Position numbers and translations under genes: made by a program
The notes under the pieces: model-generated
What the model was told of the DNA's origin: nothing
What the model saw: the letters and a program-made list of their open reading frames with translations, nothing else
Databases searched by the model: none
From: Acetobacteraceae bacterium
GTDB taxonomy: Bacteria; Pseudomonadota; Alphaproteobacteria; Acetobacterales; Acetobacteraceae
DNA length: 64,000 bases
Assembly: GCA_021732665.1 (NCBI GenBank)
Contig: JAKFUL010000010.1
Span: forward strand, 1-64,000
Direction: 5' to 3'
Shown: positions 34,363-45,042 of the stretch, piece after piece
How the letters are laid out: each line of letters begins with the position of its first letter
Position numbering within the stretch: position 1 is the stretch's first letter

Positions 34363-35721
34363 ATGGCACGTCAGGGAATGATGAAGCTGGGCATGTCGAT
34401 GCGCGGCCTGGGCTACCACCCCGCCGCATGGCGCCACCCCGATGTGCCCGCCGATGGCACGCTGCGCTTCGAGCATTACGCCCACAACGCCCAGATGGCC
34501 GAGCGCGGGCTGTTCGACATGATCTTCTTCGCCGACGGCATCGGGCTGCGCGAGCGCGATGAGCCGCGCGGCTCGCTGGCGCGCTCGGGCTATGAGCTGG
34601 TGGAGATGGAGCCGATGACGTTGCTGCCGGCCCTGGCCGTGCTGACCAAGCATATCGGCCTGGTGACCACGGCATCGACCACCTACAACGAGCCCTATCA
34701 CGTGGCCCGCAAATTCGCGACTTTGGACCTGATCAGTAAGGGGCGCGCGGGGTGGAACATCGTCACCTCCTGGTCGGAAGCCGAGGCGAAGAACTTCAAC
34801 CGCGAGCAGCATCTGGAATACGACACGCGCTACGAGCGCGCGGCCGAATTCGTCGAGGTGGTGAAGGGGCTGTGGGACAGCTGGGAGCCCGACTGCATCG
34901 TCTACGACAAGGCCGGTGGGCTGTTCTATGACGAGGAGCGGATGCATCTGCTCAACCATCGCGGCAAGCATTTTCAGGTCCGCGGGCCGCTCAACGTCTC
35001 GAACATGCCGCAGGGCCGGCCCATCATGGTCCAGGCCGGGGCGTCCGAGCCGGGGCGCGAGATCGCCGCCGCCACGGCCGATGTGGTCTATGCCGCGATG
35101 GACGGCATCCCGGCGGCGAAGGCCTATTATGACGACGTGAAGTCCCGCATGGCGAAGTATGGCCGCGACTGGGATGATCTGAAGATCATGCCCGGCGTGC
35201 GCACCATCGTCGCCGCCACGCGGGCGGAGGCCCAGGACAAATTCGACAGGTTGCAGGCGCTGACCGACCCGCTGGTCGGCCTGGCGCGGGTCTATGCGGC
35301 GCTGGGCGATCTCAGCGGCTTCGACCTCGACGGCCCGGTGCCCGAGCCGCAGCGCGCGCCGGAGGTGCGCAGCAGCACGGCCCGCATGATGGAACGCGCG
35401 CGGGCCGGCAACCTCACCATTCGCCAGCTCTGCCAGCAGGTGGTGGGCGGCGGCTTCTACCTCATCGGCACGGCATCCGACATCGTGGACGGCATGCAGG
35501 AATGGTGGGAGGGGGGCGCTTGCGACGGCTTCAACGTGCTGCCGCCCTATCTGCCCGGTTGCTGCGATGATTTCGTGGAATTCATCACCCCCGAATTGCA
35601 GCGCCGCGGGTTGTTCCGCCGCACCTATGAGGGTGCCACGCTGCGCGAAAACCTCGGCCTGAAGCCGCATGTCAACCGCCACGCCGCCGCCCGCGCCGCG
35701 CAATCCGCCGCGGCCGAATAG
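34363..35721 (+). CDS. NtaA/DszA-type FMNH2-dependent monooxygenase 2
   Basis: A 452-aa paralogue of the divergent gene, sharing long blocks such as TTASTTYNEPYHVARKFATL, GRAGWNIVTSWSEAEAKNFN, RYERAAEFVEVVKGLWDSW and YEGATLRENLGL. MARQGMMKLGM offers two starts, 34363 and 34378. The start of the next gene follows its stop by one base, so the two form an operon. Family members hydroxylate or cleave C-N or C-S bonds in amino-polycarboxylates, sulfones or similar compounds. Confidence 0.88.
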   Translation: MARQGMMKLGMSMRGLGYHPAAWRHPDVPADGTLRFEHYAHNAQMAERGLFDMIFFADGIGLRERDEPRGSLARSGYELVEMEPMTLLPALAVLTKHIGLVTTASTTYNEPYHVARKFATLDLISKGRAGWNIVTSWSEAEAKNFNREQHLEYDTRYERAAEFVEVVKGLWDSWEPDCIVYDKAGGLFYDEERMHLLNHRGKHFQVRGPLNVSNMPQGRPIMVQAGASEPGREIAAATADVVYAAMDGIPAAKAYYDDVKSRMAKYGRDWDDLKIMPGVRTIVAATRAEAQDKFDRLQALTDPLVGLARVYAALGDLSGFDLDGPVPEPQRAPEVRSSTARMMERARAGNLTIRQLCQQVVGGGFYLIGTASDIVDGMQEWWEGGACDGFNVLPPYLPGCCDDFVEFITPELQRRGLFRRTYEGATLRENLGLKPHVNRHAAARAAQSAAAE

Positions 35722-35722
35722 G

Positions 35723-37069
35723 ATGGCGCCGATGCGCCAGATGAAGCTCGGCCTCAACCTCGTCGGCAATGGCGCGCATGGCGGTGGCTGGCGGATGCCC
35801 GGGGCGCATCTCGGCTCCTCGATGGATTTCCCGATGTGGAAGCGCCTGGCGCAGCAGGCCGAGGCCGCGAAATTCCACTTCATGTTCTGGGCCGATGGCA
35901 TCGCCGTGCGCAGTTCCGCGCGCGACGAGACGCAGCTGAGCTATGACAGCCGCATCGATGTCTTCGAACCCTTCACCATCATGGCGGCACTGGCGGCGGT
36001 GACCGAGCGCATGGGCTACATCGCCAGCGCCTCGACCACCTTCAACGAGCCCTACCACATCGCCCGCAAATTCGCCTCGCTGGACCATATCAGCGGCGGC
36101 CGGGTGGGGTGGAACGTGGTCACCTCCTGGTCCGAGCAGGAGGCGCTGAATTTCGGCCACGACAAGCTGCTGGACCACGCGCTGCGCTACAAGCGGGCCG
36201 AGGAATTCGTCGACGTCGTCATGGCGTTATGGGACAGCTGGGAGGATGACGCCTTCATCCGCGACAAGGCGAGCGGGCAGTATTTCGAACCGTCCCGGCT
36301 GCACACGCCGCACCACAAGGGCGAGCATTTTGCGGTGCGCGGGCCGCTGAACGTGGCCCGGCCGGTGCAGGGCTATCCGGTCATCGCGCAGGCCGGCTCC
36401 TCGGGCCCCGGGCAGGATCTGGGCGCGCGCCATGCCGACATCATCTACACCATGCAGAAGTCGCTGGCCGATGCCCAGGCCTTCTACGCCAGCGTGAAGG
36501 CCAGGGTGGTGGCGCAGCACCGCAGCCCCGACAGCGTGCTGGTGATGCCCGGCATCATGCCGATCATGGGCCGGACCATGGCCGAGGCCCAGGCGCGGGC
36601 CGATGAGCTGGCGGCGCTGATCCATCCCGAGCTGGGGCTGGCAGCCCTCACCCCCTCCTTCGGCGATCTCGGCGGCCACCCGCTGGACGGCCCGGTGCCG
36701 CCGCCGGTGGCCGAGACCAACAGCCTGAAAAGCGCGCATGAGCGGCTGACGAAGCAGTTGCAGGGCAAAACCATCACCATCCGCGAGCTGATCCGACAGC
36801 GTTCGGCCTCCGGCCACCACGTCTTCATCGGCACCCCCGCCAGCATCGCCGACGAGATGGAGGATTGGTTCACCCATGGCGGCTGCGATGGCTGGAACAT
36901 CATGCCGCCCTTCCTGCCCGGGCCGGTGGAGGAGGTGTTTTCGCAGCTGATCCCCGAATTGCAGCGCCGCGGCCTGTTCCACACCGGGTATGAGGGCCGC
37001 ACCTTCCGGGAAAATCTGGGCCTGGCGCGGCCGGAGCACCCGGCGGCGATGGAGCGAAAACCAATCTGA
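35723..37069 (+). CDS. NtaA/DszA-type FMNH2-dependent monooxygenase 3
   Basis: A 448-aa member, more distant from the other two: SASTTFNEPYHIARKFASLD, GGRVGWNVVTSWSEQEALNF, RYKRAEEFVDVVMALWDSW, and the C-terminal FLPGPVEEVFSQLIPELQRR. The start 35723 is one base after the preceding stop; MRQMKLGL at 35732 is an alternative. It ends just before the convergent ABC ATPase gene (10 bp). Three diverged copies side by side suggest different steps or a broad substrate range. Confidence 0.87.
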   Translation: MAPMRQMKLGLNLVGNGAHGGGWRMPGAHLGSSMDFPMWKRLAQQAEAAKFHFMFWADGIAVRSSARDETQLSYDSRIDVFEPFTIMAALAAVTERMGYIASASTTFNEPYHIARKFASLDHISGGRVGWNVVTSWSEQEALNFGHDKLLDHALRYKRAEEFVDVVMALWDSWEDDAFIRDKASGQYFEPSRLHTPHHKGEHFAVRGPLNVARPVQGYPVIAQAGSSGPGQDLGARHADIIYTMQKSLADAQAFYASVKARVVAQHRSPDSVLVMPGIMPIMGRTMAEAQARADELAALIHPELGLAALTPSFGDLGGHPLDGPVPPPVAETNSLKSAHERLTKQLQGKTITIRELIRQRSASGHHVFIGTPASIADEMEDWFTHGGCDGWNIMPPFLPGPVEEVFSQLIPELQRRGLFHTGYEGRTFRENLGLARPEHPAAMERKPI

Positions 37070-37079
37070 CCCCGGCGGG

Positions 37080-38068
37080 CTATCCGGCGGTGATCTTGAT
37101 GCAGCGCCCACGCCTGCCGCCGCCGGCCTCCACCATCGCCGGCACTCCCGCCTCGCAGGCCGGCTCGGCCAGGGCGCAGCGCGGCGAGAAACTGCACGAG
37201 GTCGGCACCGAGGACAGGCTGGGCGGCGCGCCAGGGATGGTCGTCAGCACCTTTCCGCGCATATTGCCATGCACCGTGCTGTTCAGCAGGCCCTGCGGAT
37301 AGGGATGCAGCGGGCCGGCCATGAAGGGGCCGACCGGGCCTTCCTCGACCACGCGGCCGGCATACATCACCGCAACCCGGTCGGCGATCTCGCCGGCCAC
37401 GCCCAGATCATGGGTGACGAAGATCACGCCCATGCCCAGGCGCTGCTGCAACTCGCGCAGCAGCAACAGCACCTGGATCTGAACCGTGGCGTCCAATGCG
37501 GTGGTCGGCTCGTCGGCCAGCAGCAGTTTCGGGCGGCAGGCCAAGGCCACCGCGATCATCGCGCGCTGCCGCAGGCCGCCGGACAGCTCATGCGGATAGG
37601 CGTCCAGCCGGCGCTTCGCGGAGGGGATCTGCACCAGTTCCAGCAGTTCCAGCGCGCGAGCCATGGCGGTGGCGCGGCTCGCACCCTCATGCCGCTGCAC
37701 CACCTCGGCGATCTGCCGGCCGACGGTGAATACCGGATCGAGTGCCGTCATCGGCTCCTGGAAGATCATCGCGACTTCGCCGCCGCGGAAATCGGCCATG
37801 CGACGGTCGTTCATCGCCAGCACGTTCTGCCCGGCCACCTCGATGCCGCCGGTAACCTTGGCGAATTTCGGCAGCAGGCGCATCAGCGCCCGCAGGGTGA
37901 CGGATTTTCCCGAGCCGCTTTCGCCCAGGATGCACAGCACCTCGCCCTCGGCGAGTTCCATGTTCACCCCGTTCACCGCATGCACGGTGCGGTCACGGGT
38001 CTGAAAGGTGACCGAAAGATCGGTCAACTTCATCAGCGGTGCCGCGGGCGGCATCTGCAACGCGGCGC

Positions 38069-38072
<4 letters not shown>
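37080..38072 (-). CDS. Oligopeptide/dipeptide-type ABC transporter ATPase (DppD-like)
   Basis: A 330-aa ATPase. Walker A is GESGSGKSVTLRALMRLLP, the Q-loop EVAMIFQEPMTALDP, the signature LSGGLRQRAMIA, Walker B LLLADEPTTALD, and the C-terminal oligopeptide-type extension has the Cys cluster SCSFSPRCALAEPAC, which may bind an iron-sulfur cluster as in DppD/OppD. The start overlaps the stop of the DppF-like gene by four bases. No matching permeases or binding protein are adjacent. Confidence 0.9.
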
Positions 38073-39118
<1,046 letters not shown>

Positions 39119-39295
39119 GGCGTGTGGATACCGGTTTCGCGTCCGGGATGGAACGCACCACTGCGCCGCCCTGCCCCGCACGCGCCGGCTTATGCCGCCA
39201 ATCCGGGCAGTGCCGCGATGCCACGCCCGCCACCCGGTCAGTTGCCCCGGAGCCGCCCCGCGTCCATCTTTCCGCCGAAGCCCCAGGAGCCCGAC

Positions 39296-39547
39296 ATGCG
39301 AGCGATTTTCGTCCAGATCAAATGCGAGATGGGCGCGGCCTACAAGGTTGCGCGCCATATGGCCGACAGCATCGAGGAATTGTCGGAAATGCACTCCATT
39401 TCCGGCCAGTACGACCTGCTGGGGAAGTTCTACCTGGCGCCGGAGCAGGATGTGGGGCTGTTCATCGTCGAGAAGGTGCAGACGGTGGAGGGGGTGAAGG
39501 ACACCTATACCATGCTGACCTATAACGCGTTCACCGGCGGCCGCTGA
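39296..39547 (+). CDS. Stand-alone Lrp/AsnC ligand-binding (RAM) domain protein
   Basis: An 83-aa protein with only the alpha/beta ligand-binding domain of Lrp regulators: AIFVQIKCEMGAAYKVARHM, MHSISGQYDLLGKFYL and VEGVKDTYTMLTYNAF. There is no helix-turn-helix. Such proteins assemble into octamers or decamers and may bind amino acids or modulate full Lrp proteins. AGGAG precedes the ATG. It is divergent from the ABC ATPase pair by 177 bp. Confidence 0.85.
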   Translation: MRAIFVQIKCEMGAAYKVARHMADSIEELSEMHSISGQYDLLGKFYLAPEQDVGLFIVEKVQTVEGVKDTYTMLTYNAFTGGR

Positions 39548-39693
39548 GCCGCCACAACAAGATCACAATGCCGCCGCGGCCTGCCCTGAACCCGGCGTGA
39601 TGCCGCCACCTGGCGTGGCCAGTATGGGTCTTGAGGGGATAGCCCCCTCGGTGCCCGGGGTGACAGCCGGCATCCTCCCCCAGGCCGCCCGAC

Positions 39694-39936
39694 ATGCGCA
39701 AGCTCCTCACCGCCGCCACCCTCTCCTCCGCCCTGCTGCTGGGCGCCTGCCAGAACCCCGATGGCAGCGTGAACCTGGGCAATACCCTTCTGCTGGGCGC
39801 CGGCGTGGCCGCGCTGGCGGGTGGCGTCGCGCTGGCCAGCAACAGCGGCAACCATGGCTACCGCAACAACGGGTACTACAATCGCGGCTACCAGCGGCAA
39901 TACAGCCAGGGCTACGGCTCCGGACGGCGCTGGTAG
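39694..39936 (+). CDS. Small lipoprotein with Gly/Tyr/Asn-rich tail
   Basis: An 80-aa protein. The signal LLTAATLSSALLLGAC ends in a lipobox (LGAC, Cys19), followed by a short hydrophobic Gly/Ala stretch (LLLGAGVAALAGGVALA) that could be a second membrane-contacting segment. The tail is low-complexity (YRNNGYYNRGYQRQYSQGYG). Such tails occur in small envelope proteins of Acetobacteraceae. Function unknown. Confidence 0.65.
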   Translation: MRKLLTAATLSSALLLGACQNPDGSVNLGNTLLLGAGVAALAGGVALASNSGNHGYRNNGYYNRGYQRQYSQGYGSGRRW

Positions 39937-40006
39937 CGGCCCGGCGCTTCCGGCAGACTGCCCGCGGAGAGGGCCACAACGGCCCCCGAGCAGGAAGGAT
40001 GCCAGT

Positions 40007-41020
40007 ATGAGGCGCTTTATCACCGCGGCGGCTGCCGCCGTTGCCCTCTGGGCCGGCGCGGCCTCGGCCGCCACGCTGGAGACGGTGCGTGGCCGCGGCC
40101 AGCTTATCTGCGGCGTCAGCCAGGGTTTTTCGGGGTTCTCGCTGCCCGATAGCCGGGGCGAGTATCGTGGTCTCGACGCCGATTACTGCCGCGCCGTCGC
40201 CGCCGCCGTCCTCGGCGATGCGACGAAGGTGCGCTTCGTGGCGCTGACCGCGCAGAACCGCTTCACCGCCCTGCAATCGGGCGAGATCGATGTGCTGTTC
40301 CGCAACTCCACCCAGACCTTCCAGCGCGGCAATACCATCGGGCTGCGTCAGCTGCCGGTGAATTTCTACGACGGCCAGGGTTTTGCGGTGCGGCGCGACG
40401 CCAATGTGCGGCGCGTGGCCGATCTGGGCGGCGCCACGGTTTGCGTGGCCCAGGGCACCACGCATGAGCTGAACCTGGCCGACACTTTTCGCGCCCGCCG
40501 GCTGAGTTTCACCCCCGTCGTGTTCGAGCGCATCGACACCATGTATGCCGCCTTCTTCGCCGGGCGCTGCGACGCGATGACGCAGGATGCCTCGGCGCTG
40601 GCCGGCGCGCTGACGGTGGCGCCCAACCCAGCACTTTACGCGGTGCTGGAGGAGACCATCAGCAAGGAGCCGCTGGGGCCCTTCGTGCGCAATGGCGATG
40701 ATGTCTGGGCCAATATCGTGACCACGGTGCATTACGGGCTGATCGAGGCCGAGGAATATGGCGTGACCCAGGCCAATGCCGCGCAACAGGCCACCGCCAG
40801 CACGGATGCCACGGTGCAGCGGCTGCTCGGCCGCTCGGGCGAATTCGGCACCCGGCTGGGGCTGGATAATGGCTTCATGCTCGCCGCGATCCGGGCGGTG
40901 GGGAATTATGGCGAGGTGTTCGAGCGCAATGTCGGCCAGGGCAGCACGCTGAGGCTGGCGCGTGGGCTGAACGGGCTGTGGAACCGGGGTGGGTTGATGT
41001 ACGCGATTCCGTTTAGGTGA
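40007..41020 (+). CDS. General L-amino acid ABC transporter substrate-binding protein (AapJ-like)
   Basis: A 337-aa periplasmic protein. Signal peptide RFITAAAAAVALWAGAASA, then the family-3 binding protein sequence: VRGRGQLICGVSQGFSGFSL, GEYRGLDADYCRAVAAAVLG, RNSTQTFQRG, GFAVRRDANVRRVADLGGAT and a C-terminal LGLDNGFMLAAIRAVGNYGE. These are the hallmarks of AapJ/BztA, which deliver polar amino acids to an ABC importer. A GGAAGGA ribosome-binding site precedes the ATG. The usual aapQMP genes are not next to it. Confidence 0.88.
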   Translation: MRRFITAAAAAVALWAGAASAATLETVRGRGQLICGVSQGFSGFSLPDSRGEYRGLDADYCRAVAAAVLGDATKVRFVALTAQNRFTALQSGEIDVLFRNSTQTFQRGNTIGLRQLPVNFYDGQGFAVRRDANVRRVADLGGATVCVAQGTTHELNLADTFRARRLSFTPVVFERIDTMYAAFFAGRCDAMTQDASALAGALTVAPNPALYAVLEETISKEPLGPFVRNGDDVWANIVTTVHYGLIEAEEYGVTQANAAQQATASTDATVQRLLGRSGEFGTRLGLDNGFMLAAIRAVGNYGEVFERNVGQGSTLRLARGLNGLWNRGGLMYAIPFR

Positions 41021-41111
41021 CGCCCTGCCCGGCCTGGAACTGCGGGTCGGGCTGGGCCGTTCATCCCGGGCATGCGATCTTAATCGGCCGTTCCACGCCC
41101 GGGCCGGCACG

Positions 41112-42068
41112 ATGTCGGGGATGTCCATGGCCGAGCGGTCCTTTCTCTATCGCGCGGCGCGGATGCTGCGCCGGCTCGCCGGGCTTGGCGCCACACCGGG
41201 CCACGGGCGGTTCCAGGCGCCGCTGTTCCTGCTCGCGCCTCCCCAGTCGCCGCTGGTGCCGCACGGCTTCCACGAACCCACACTGGAAGACCCGCAATCG
41301 CAGCTCTGCACCCACGGCCAGATCCGCTCGGCCTTGTATCGCGAGCTTTCCACCGCGCTGGGCATCCAGGGTGCGGAGCACCGCAAATCCTGGGAGTTCA
41401 TCTGGATCCTCGCCATGCTCCGGGCTTCGGGCTTGCTGCGGCCCGGCATCCGGGCCTTGGGGTTCGGCGTCGGGCAGGAACCCCTGCCGGCCTATTTCGC
41501 CAGCCTTGGAATGGAGGTTCTGGCCACTGACGCGCCGCCCGAGCGGATCGCGGGCCAGGGCTGGGACAGCATCGGCCAGCACGCGGCGGGGCTGCGGGCG
41601 CTGCAACATCCCCATCTCGTCGCCAATGACGAACTGGAGCGGCGGGTCCGCTTCGCCGCCATCGACATGAACGCCATCCCCGACACGCTCGGCGGCTTCG
41701 ATCTGTGCTGGTCGGCCTGCGCGCTGGAGCATCTGGGCTCGCTGGACCACGGCATGCGCTTCATCGAGGCCAGCCTCGCCACCCTCAGGCCGGGCGGCCT
41801 CGCGGTGCACACGACGGAGTTCAACCTGTCATCCAACGACCGCACCGCCGAATCGCCGGAGATGTCGCTGTACCGCAAGCGCGACATCGAGGCTCTGTTC
41901 GAACGCCTGGTGCGGGCCGGGCATCACCCCATGCCGCTCAACCTGCATCCCGGCACGGCGGCGCTGGATGAGCATGTGGACCTGCCGCCCTACAGCCCGC
42001 AGCACCTCAAGCTGGAGATCCGTCACCATGTCTGCACCTCGATCGGCATCGCGGTGCGGCGGGGCTAA
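41112..42068 (+). CDS. SAM-dependent methyltransferase-like protein
   Basis: A 318-aa protein. A degenerate Rossmann-type methyltransferase core is read from RALGFGVGQEPLPAYFASLG (motif I), VLATDAPPE (acidic end of strand 2), DLCWSACALEHLGSLDHGMR (motif IV region) and LRPGGLAVHTTEFNLS. The N-terminal 90 residues are unique. Similar proteins occur in polysaccharide or sphingan gene clusters, but no glycan operon is here. The substrate is unknown. It overlaps the convergent amidase gene by four bases. Confidence 0.65.
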   Translation: MSGMSMAERSFLYRAARMLRRLAGLGATPGHGRFQAPLFLLAPPQSPLVPHGFHEPTLEDPQSQLCTHGQIRSALYRELSTALGIQGAEHRKSWEFIWILAMLRASGLLRPGIRALGFGVGQEPLPAYFASLGMEVLATDAPPERIAGQGWDSIGQHAAGLRALQHPHLVANDELERRVRFAAIDMNAIPDTLGGFDLCWSACALEHLGSLDHGMRFIEASLATLRPGGLAVHTTEFNLSSNDRTAESPEMSLYRKRDIEALFERLVRAGHHPMPLNLHPGTAALDEHVDLPPYSPQHLKLEIRHHVCTSIGIAVRRG

Positions 42069-43561
42069 TCCCAGGTCCTGAACGCCTCCATCTCCGAAAT
42101 CGGCCGCGCCTTCTCCAGCGCCGCCACGTCCGGCAGCGGCCGGCCAAACGCCGTATCCCCCGCGAATGCCGCCTCGATAGCCGCCGCCACCCGCAGCACA
42201 AGCACATCACCGCCACGCGGCCCCACGATCTGCAGGCCGAAGGGGAAGCCCTTTTCATCCAGCCCGACCGGCAGGCTCATCGCCGGGTGGCCGGTGAGCG
42301 TCACGTAATAGGCCAGGCTCAGCCAATGGAAATAGGTCCGCACCGGCTTACCGTCGATCACCGCCGGATACAGCTCCCGCCACGGCCGGGGCGAGCAGCA
42401 GATGGCCGGGCTGACCAGCACCGAATGCTCGGCGAAAAATGTCTGGAAGCCGCGATAGATCTGCGTCTGCCGGGTCAGCGCCGCCGAATTGTCGGCGAAG
42501 GTGTAGCGCAGCGCCTCCTCGACATTGGCATGCATGTTCGGCCCGCAATCCTGCGGCCTTGTCCGCACCTTCTCGCCATGCGCCGAGAGCACATTGACCG
42601 AGCGCAACACCTCGAAGGCTTCGTCGCCGCCCGAGACATCGGGGGTCGCCTCGGTGGCGCGGGCGAACATGGGTGCCAGCGCCGCCACCACCTGGCGGAA
42701 TTTGCGCCGCACGATGCCCTCGGTGGGGGCGAGGCCGAAATCCTCGGTGAAGGCCAGCGACATCGACGCCAGATCGGCCGGGATGACGGGCTGGAACAGC
42801 TCCGGCCGCTCGCGCATCCGGTGCCCGGGAAAGGTATAGGCCAGCGGGTCGGCCGCATCATCGCTGGCCATGGCGCCGAGCATCAGCGCCAAATCCGCCA
42901 CGTTGCGCGCCATCGGCCCCAGCATGGGCAGGGGCGAGAAGCCATGGCCGCGCCGCTCGCTCGGCACCAGCCCCGAGGACGGGCGATAGCCCACGATGCC
43001 GTTGAAGGCGGCGGGGTTGCGAAGCGAACCACCCGTGTCGCTGCCCGAAGCGAGCGGCACCATGTTGCAGGCCAGCGCCACCGCAGAACCGCCGGAGGAG
43101 CCGGCCGCGTTGTAGGCCGGGTTGAACGCGTTACCGGTGGCGCCCCACACCGTGTTGCGGCTGTTCGCCCCCAAACCGAACTCCGGCACGTTGGTCTTGC
43201 CCAGCACATTGCCGCCGGCCTCGCGCAACCGCCGCACCATGCCTTCATCGCGGGTGGGGATGTGGTCGGCGAAGATCGGGCTGCCCCAGGTGGTGCGCAG
43301 CCCCTTTGTCTCCTCCAGGTCCTTGATGCCCAGCGGCAGGCCATGCAGGGCGGGCAGAGGGTCGCCGCGCATGATGCGCCCGTCGGCGGATTTCGCGGTG
43401 GCCCGGGCGGCATCGATATCCATGGCCGTCATGGCGTTCACCGCGGGATTGACCGCTTCGATGCGGGCGATGCAGCTGTCCAGCAATTCGCTCGCGGAGA
43501 GTTTTTTCGCGCCGAGCAGGCGGCGCGCCTCGGTCGCGGTCAGGTCGCAGGGCTCGGTCAT
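42065..43561 (-). CDS. Amidase signature family hydrolase
   Basis: A 498-aa amidase. The Ser-cisSer-Lys triad can be placed: Lys80 in LPLGIKDLEE, Ser155/156 in AAGSSGGSAVALA, and nucleophile Ser179 in GSDTGGSLRNPAAFNGIVG. Length and order match aliphatic or aryl amidases that turn amides to acids and ammonia. GatA is unlikely because no gatB or gatC is near and the C-terminal part resembles amidases proper. It is divergent from the acyltransferase by 86 bp. Confidence 0.9.
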   Translation of the reverse strand: MTEPCDLTATEARRLLGAKKLSASELLDSCIARIEAVNPAVNAMTAMDIDAARATAKSADGRIMRGDPLPALHGLPLGIKDLEETKGLRTTWGSPIFADHIPTRDEGMVRRLREAGGNVLGKTNVPEFGLGANSRNTVWGATGNAFNPAYNAAGSSGGSAVALACNMVPLASGSDTGGSLRNPAAFNGIVGYRPSSGLVPSERRGHGFSPLPMLGPMARNVADLALMLGAMASDDAADPLAYTFPGHRMRERPELFQPVIPADLASMSLAFTEDFGLAPTEGIVRRKFRQVVAALAPMFARATEATPDVSGGDEAFEVLRSVNVLSAHGEKVRTRPQDCGPNMHANVEEALRYTFADNSAALTRQTQIYRGFQTFFAEHSVLVSPAICCSPRPWRELYPAVIDGKPVRTYFHWLSLAYYVTLTGHPAMSLPVGLDEKGFPFGLQIVGPRGGDVLVLRVAAAIEAAFAGDTAFGRPLPDVAALEKARPISEMEAFRTWD

Positions 43562-43647
43562 GGAATCGTGTCCTCCCGCCGCGTTGCGCGGCTTTAGGGT
43601 TTGAGGAAACTCCCGCCGCCGGCCCCTGTCCAGCCGCGGAGGTTTGC

Positions 43648-44658
43648 ATGCGCGTTCTGGTCGGCATTCAGGTGTTGCGGGCGGCGGCGGCGCTGGCCGT
43701 GCTGCTGCACCATGCCTTTGAGAAGCTGGGGGTGCGCTTTGCCGTGGGGGCGGCGGGGGTGGATGTGTTCTTCATCATCTCCGGCTTCATCATCCTGCAC
43801 AGCCTCCACGCCCGGCCGATGGCGCCCGGGGCCTTCCTGTGGAACCGTACCGCGCGAATCGTTCCCCTGTACTGGGCGGTGACGCTGGGCATCACGCTGA
43901 TTGCCCTGCTGGCGCCGGCGCTGATGCCCGGGCTGCGGCCGGATGCCTGGCGGCTTGTCGCCTCGCTGCTGTTCATCCCGCATCACAACCCCGATGGCGA
44001 CATCTTCCCGCTGCTCGTGCCGGGCTGGACGCTGAATTACGAGGTCTTCTTCTATGCCCTGGCGGCGCTGGCCTGGGCGGCGCCGGTGGCGTGGCGGTTG
44101 CGGATCTTCTTCGGCGCGCTGCTGGCGCTGGTGGCGGCGGGGCTGGTTCTGCGGCCGGAAAACCCGGTGCTGGCGACCTGGACCTCCGGCCTGCTGCTGC
44201 AATTCGCCGCCGGAGGGGCTTTGGCGCTGGCTTTTTCGCGCGGGGTTGTTCCCGGGCGGGCCGTGGGTGCGGCGCTGCTTCTGACGGGCATCGCGGGTTA
44301 TGCCGGGCTGGAATGGTCAGCCTGGTATTCCGAGCGGTGGCGTTTCCTGGCCTGGGGCCTGCCCGCCTTTTGCATCGTGCTGGGGGCGCTGGCGCTGGAA
44401 CCGCGGCGCGAGGCCGCCTGGATGGGCGCGCTGCGCCGGTTGGGGGATGCCTCCTACTCCATCTACCTGCTGCACACGCTGGTGGTGGCGGCGATGTTCC
44501 GCCTGGTGGCGCCGCATTCGCCAACGGCCTTCGTGCTGGCGGCGATGGCCGCGGCGGTGCTGGTGGGGCTCGCCTCCTTCCGGCTGTTCGAGCAGCCGGT
44601 GGGGCGTTGGCTACGGGGGTTTTCGAGGAGCCGGGCACGAGTTGCGGTCATCCCCTAA
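43648..44658 (+). CDS. Acyltransferase 3 family membrane protein (OafA/YrhL-like)
   Basis: A 336-aa polytopic protein with about ten helices. Family marks: LRAAAALAVLLHHAFEKLG with the conserved His, GVDVFFIISGFII, FLWNRTARIVPLYWAV (R-I-x-P-x-Y-W), WTLNYEVFFYALAAL, and LGDASYSIYLLHTLV near the C-terminus. These enzymes O-acetylate or acylate exported sugars or lipids. No partner glycan genes are adjacent. Confidence 0.9.
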   Translation: MRVLVGIQVLRAAAALAVLLHHAFEKLGVRFAVGAAGVDVFFIISGFIILHSLHARPMAPGAFLWNRTARIVPLYWAVTLGITLIALLAPALMPGLRPDAWRLVASLLFIPHHNPDGDIFPLLVPGWTLNYEVFFYALAALAWAAPVAWRLRIFFGALLALVAAGLVLRPENPVLATWTSGLLLQFAAGGALALAFSRGVVPGRAVGAALLLTGIAGYAGLEWSAWYSERWRFLAWGLPAFCIVLGALALEPRREAAWMGALRRLGDASYSIYLLHTLVVAAMFRLVAPHSPTAFVLAAMAAAVLVGLASFRLFEQPVGRWLRGFSRSRARVAVIP

Positions 44659-45042
44659 GGCTACGGAAGGGCGAGGTGCCGGCGGACTGCGGTGGAGGCG
44701 GAAGGATGAGGCCGAGCTCGGTGAGCCGATGCTCCGCTGACATCGCACTGCCCGTCATGATCCTCAGCTCTCCGGCAGTTCATTTTGTCACCGCTTTGCA
44801 AGCACGTCAGAGACCGGACTTGTAGGCCGGTCGGATCACACGCTTTGGACCTATTGGCAGAATTGGATCCGAACCGCCAAAACGGCTTGTCTTCGCCCAG
44901 ACAAACGTATATACGTACACTCATTCAAACCTGGGGGCCTAGCTTCCTCCCACCGCCTTACCCTTGAAGTCGGAATTTGAAGAACGCCTATCGCTTGTTG
45001 TAACCAAACTGCCAATACAAATTGGCCTTCAAAGGAAATTTT
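44659..45042. other. Gene-free, AT-richer stretch before the BrnTA module
   Basis: A 384-bp stretch without a supported gene. GC falls from about 44850 onward, and ACGTATATACGT at 44904-44915 is a perfect 12-bp palindrome that could be the BrnTA operator or promoter region. The composition shift suggests the toxin-antitoxin module was acquired. Confidence 0.45.
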
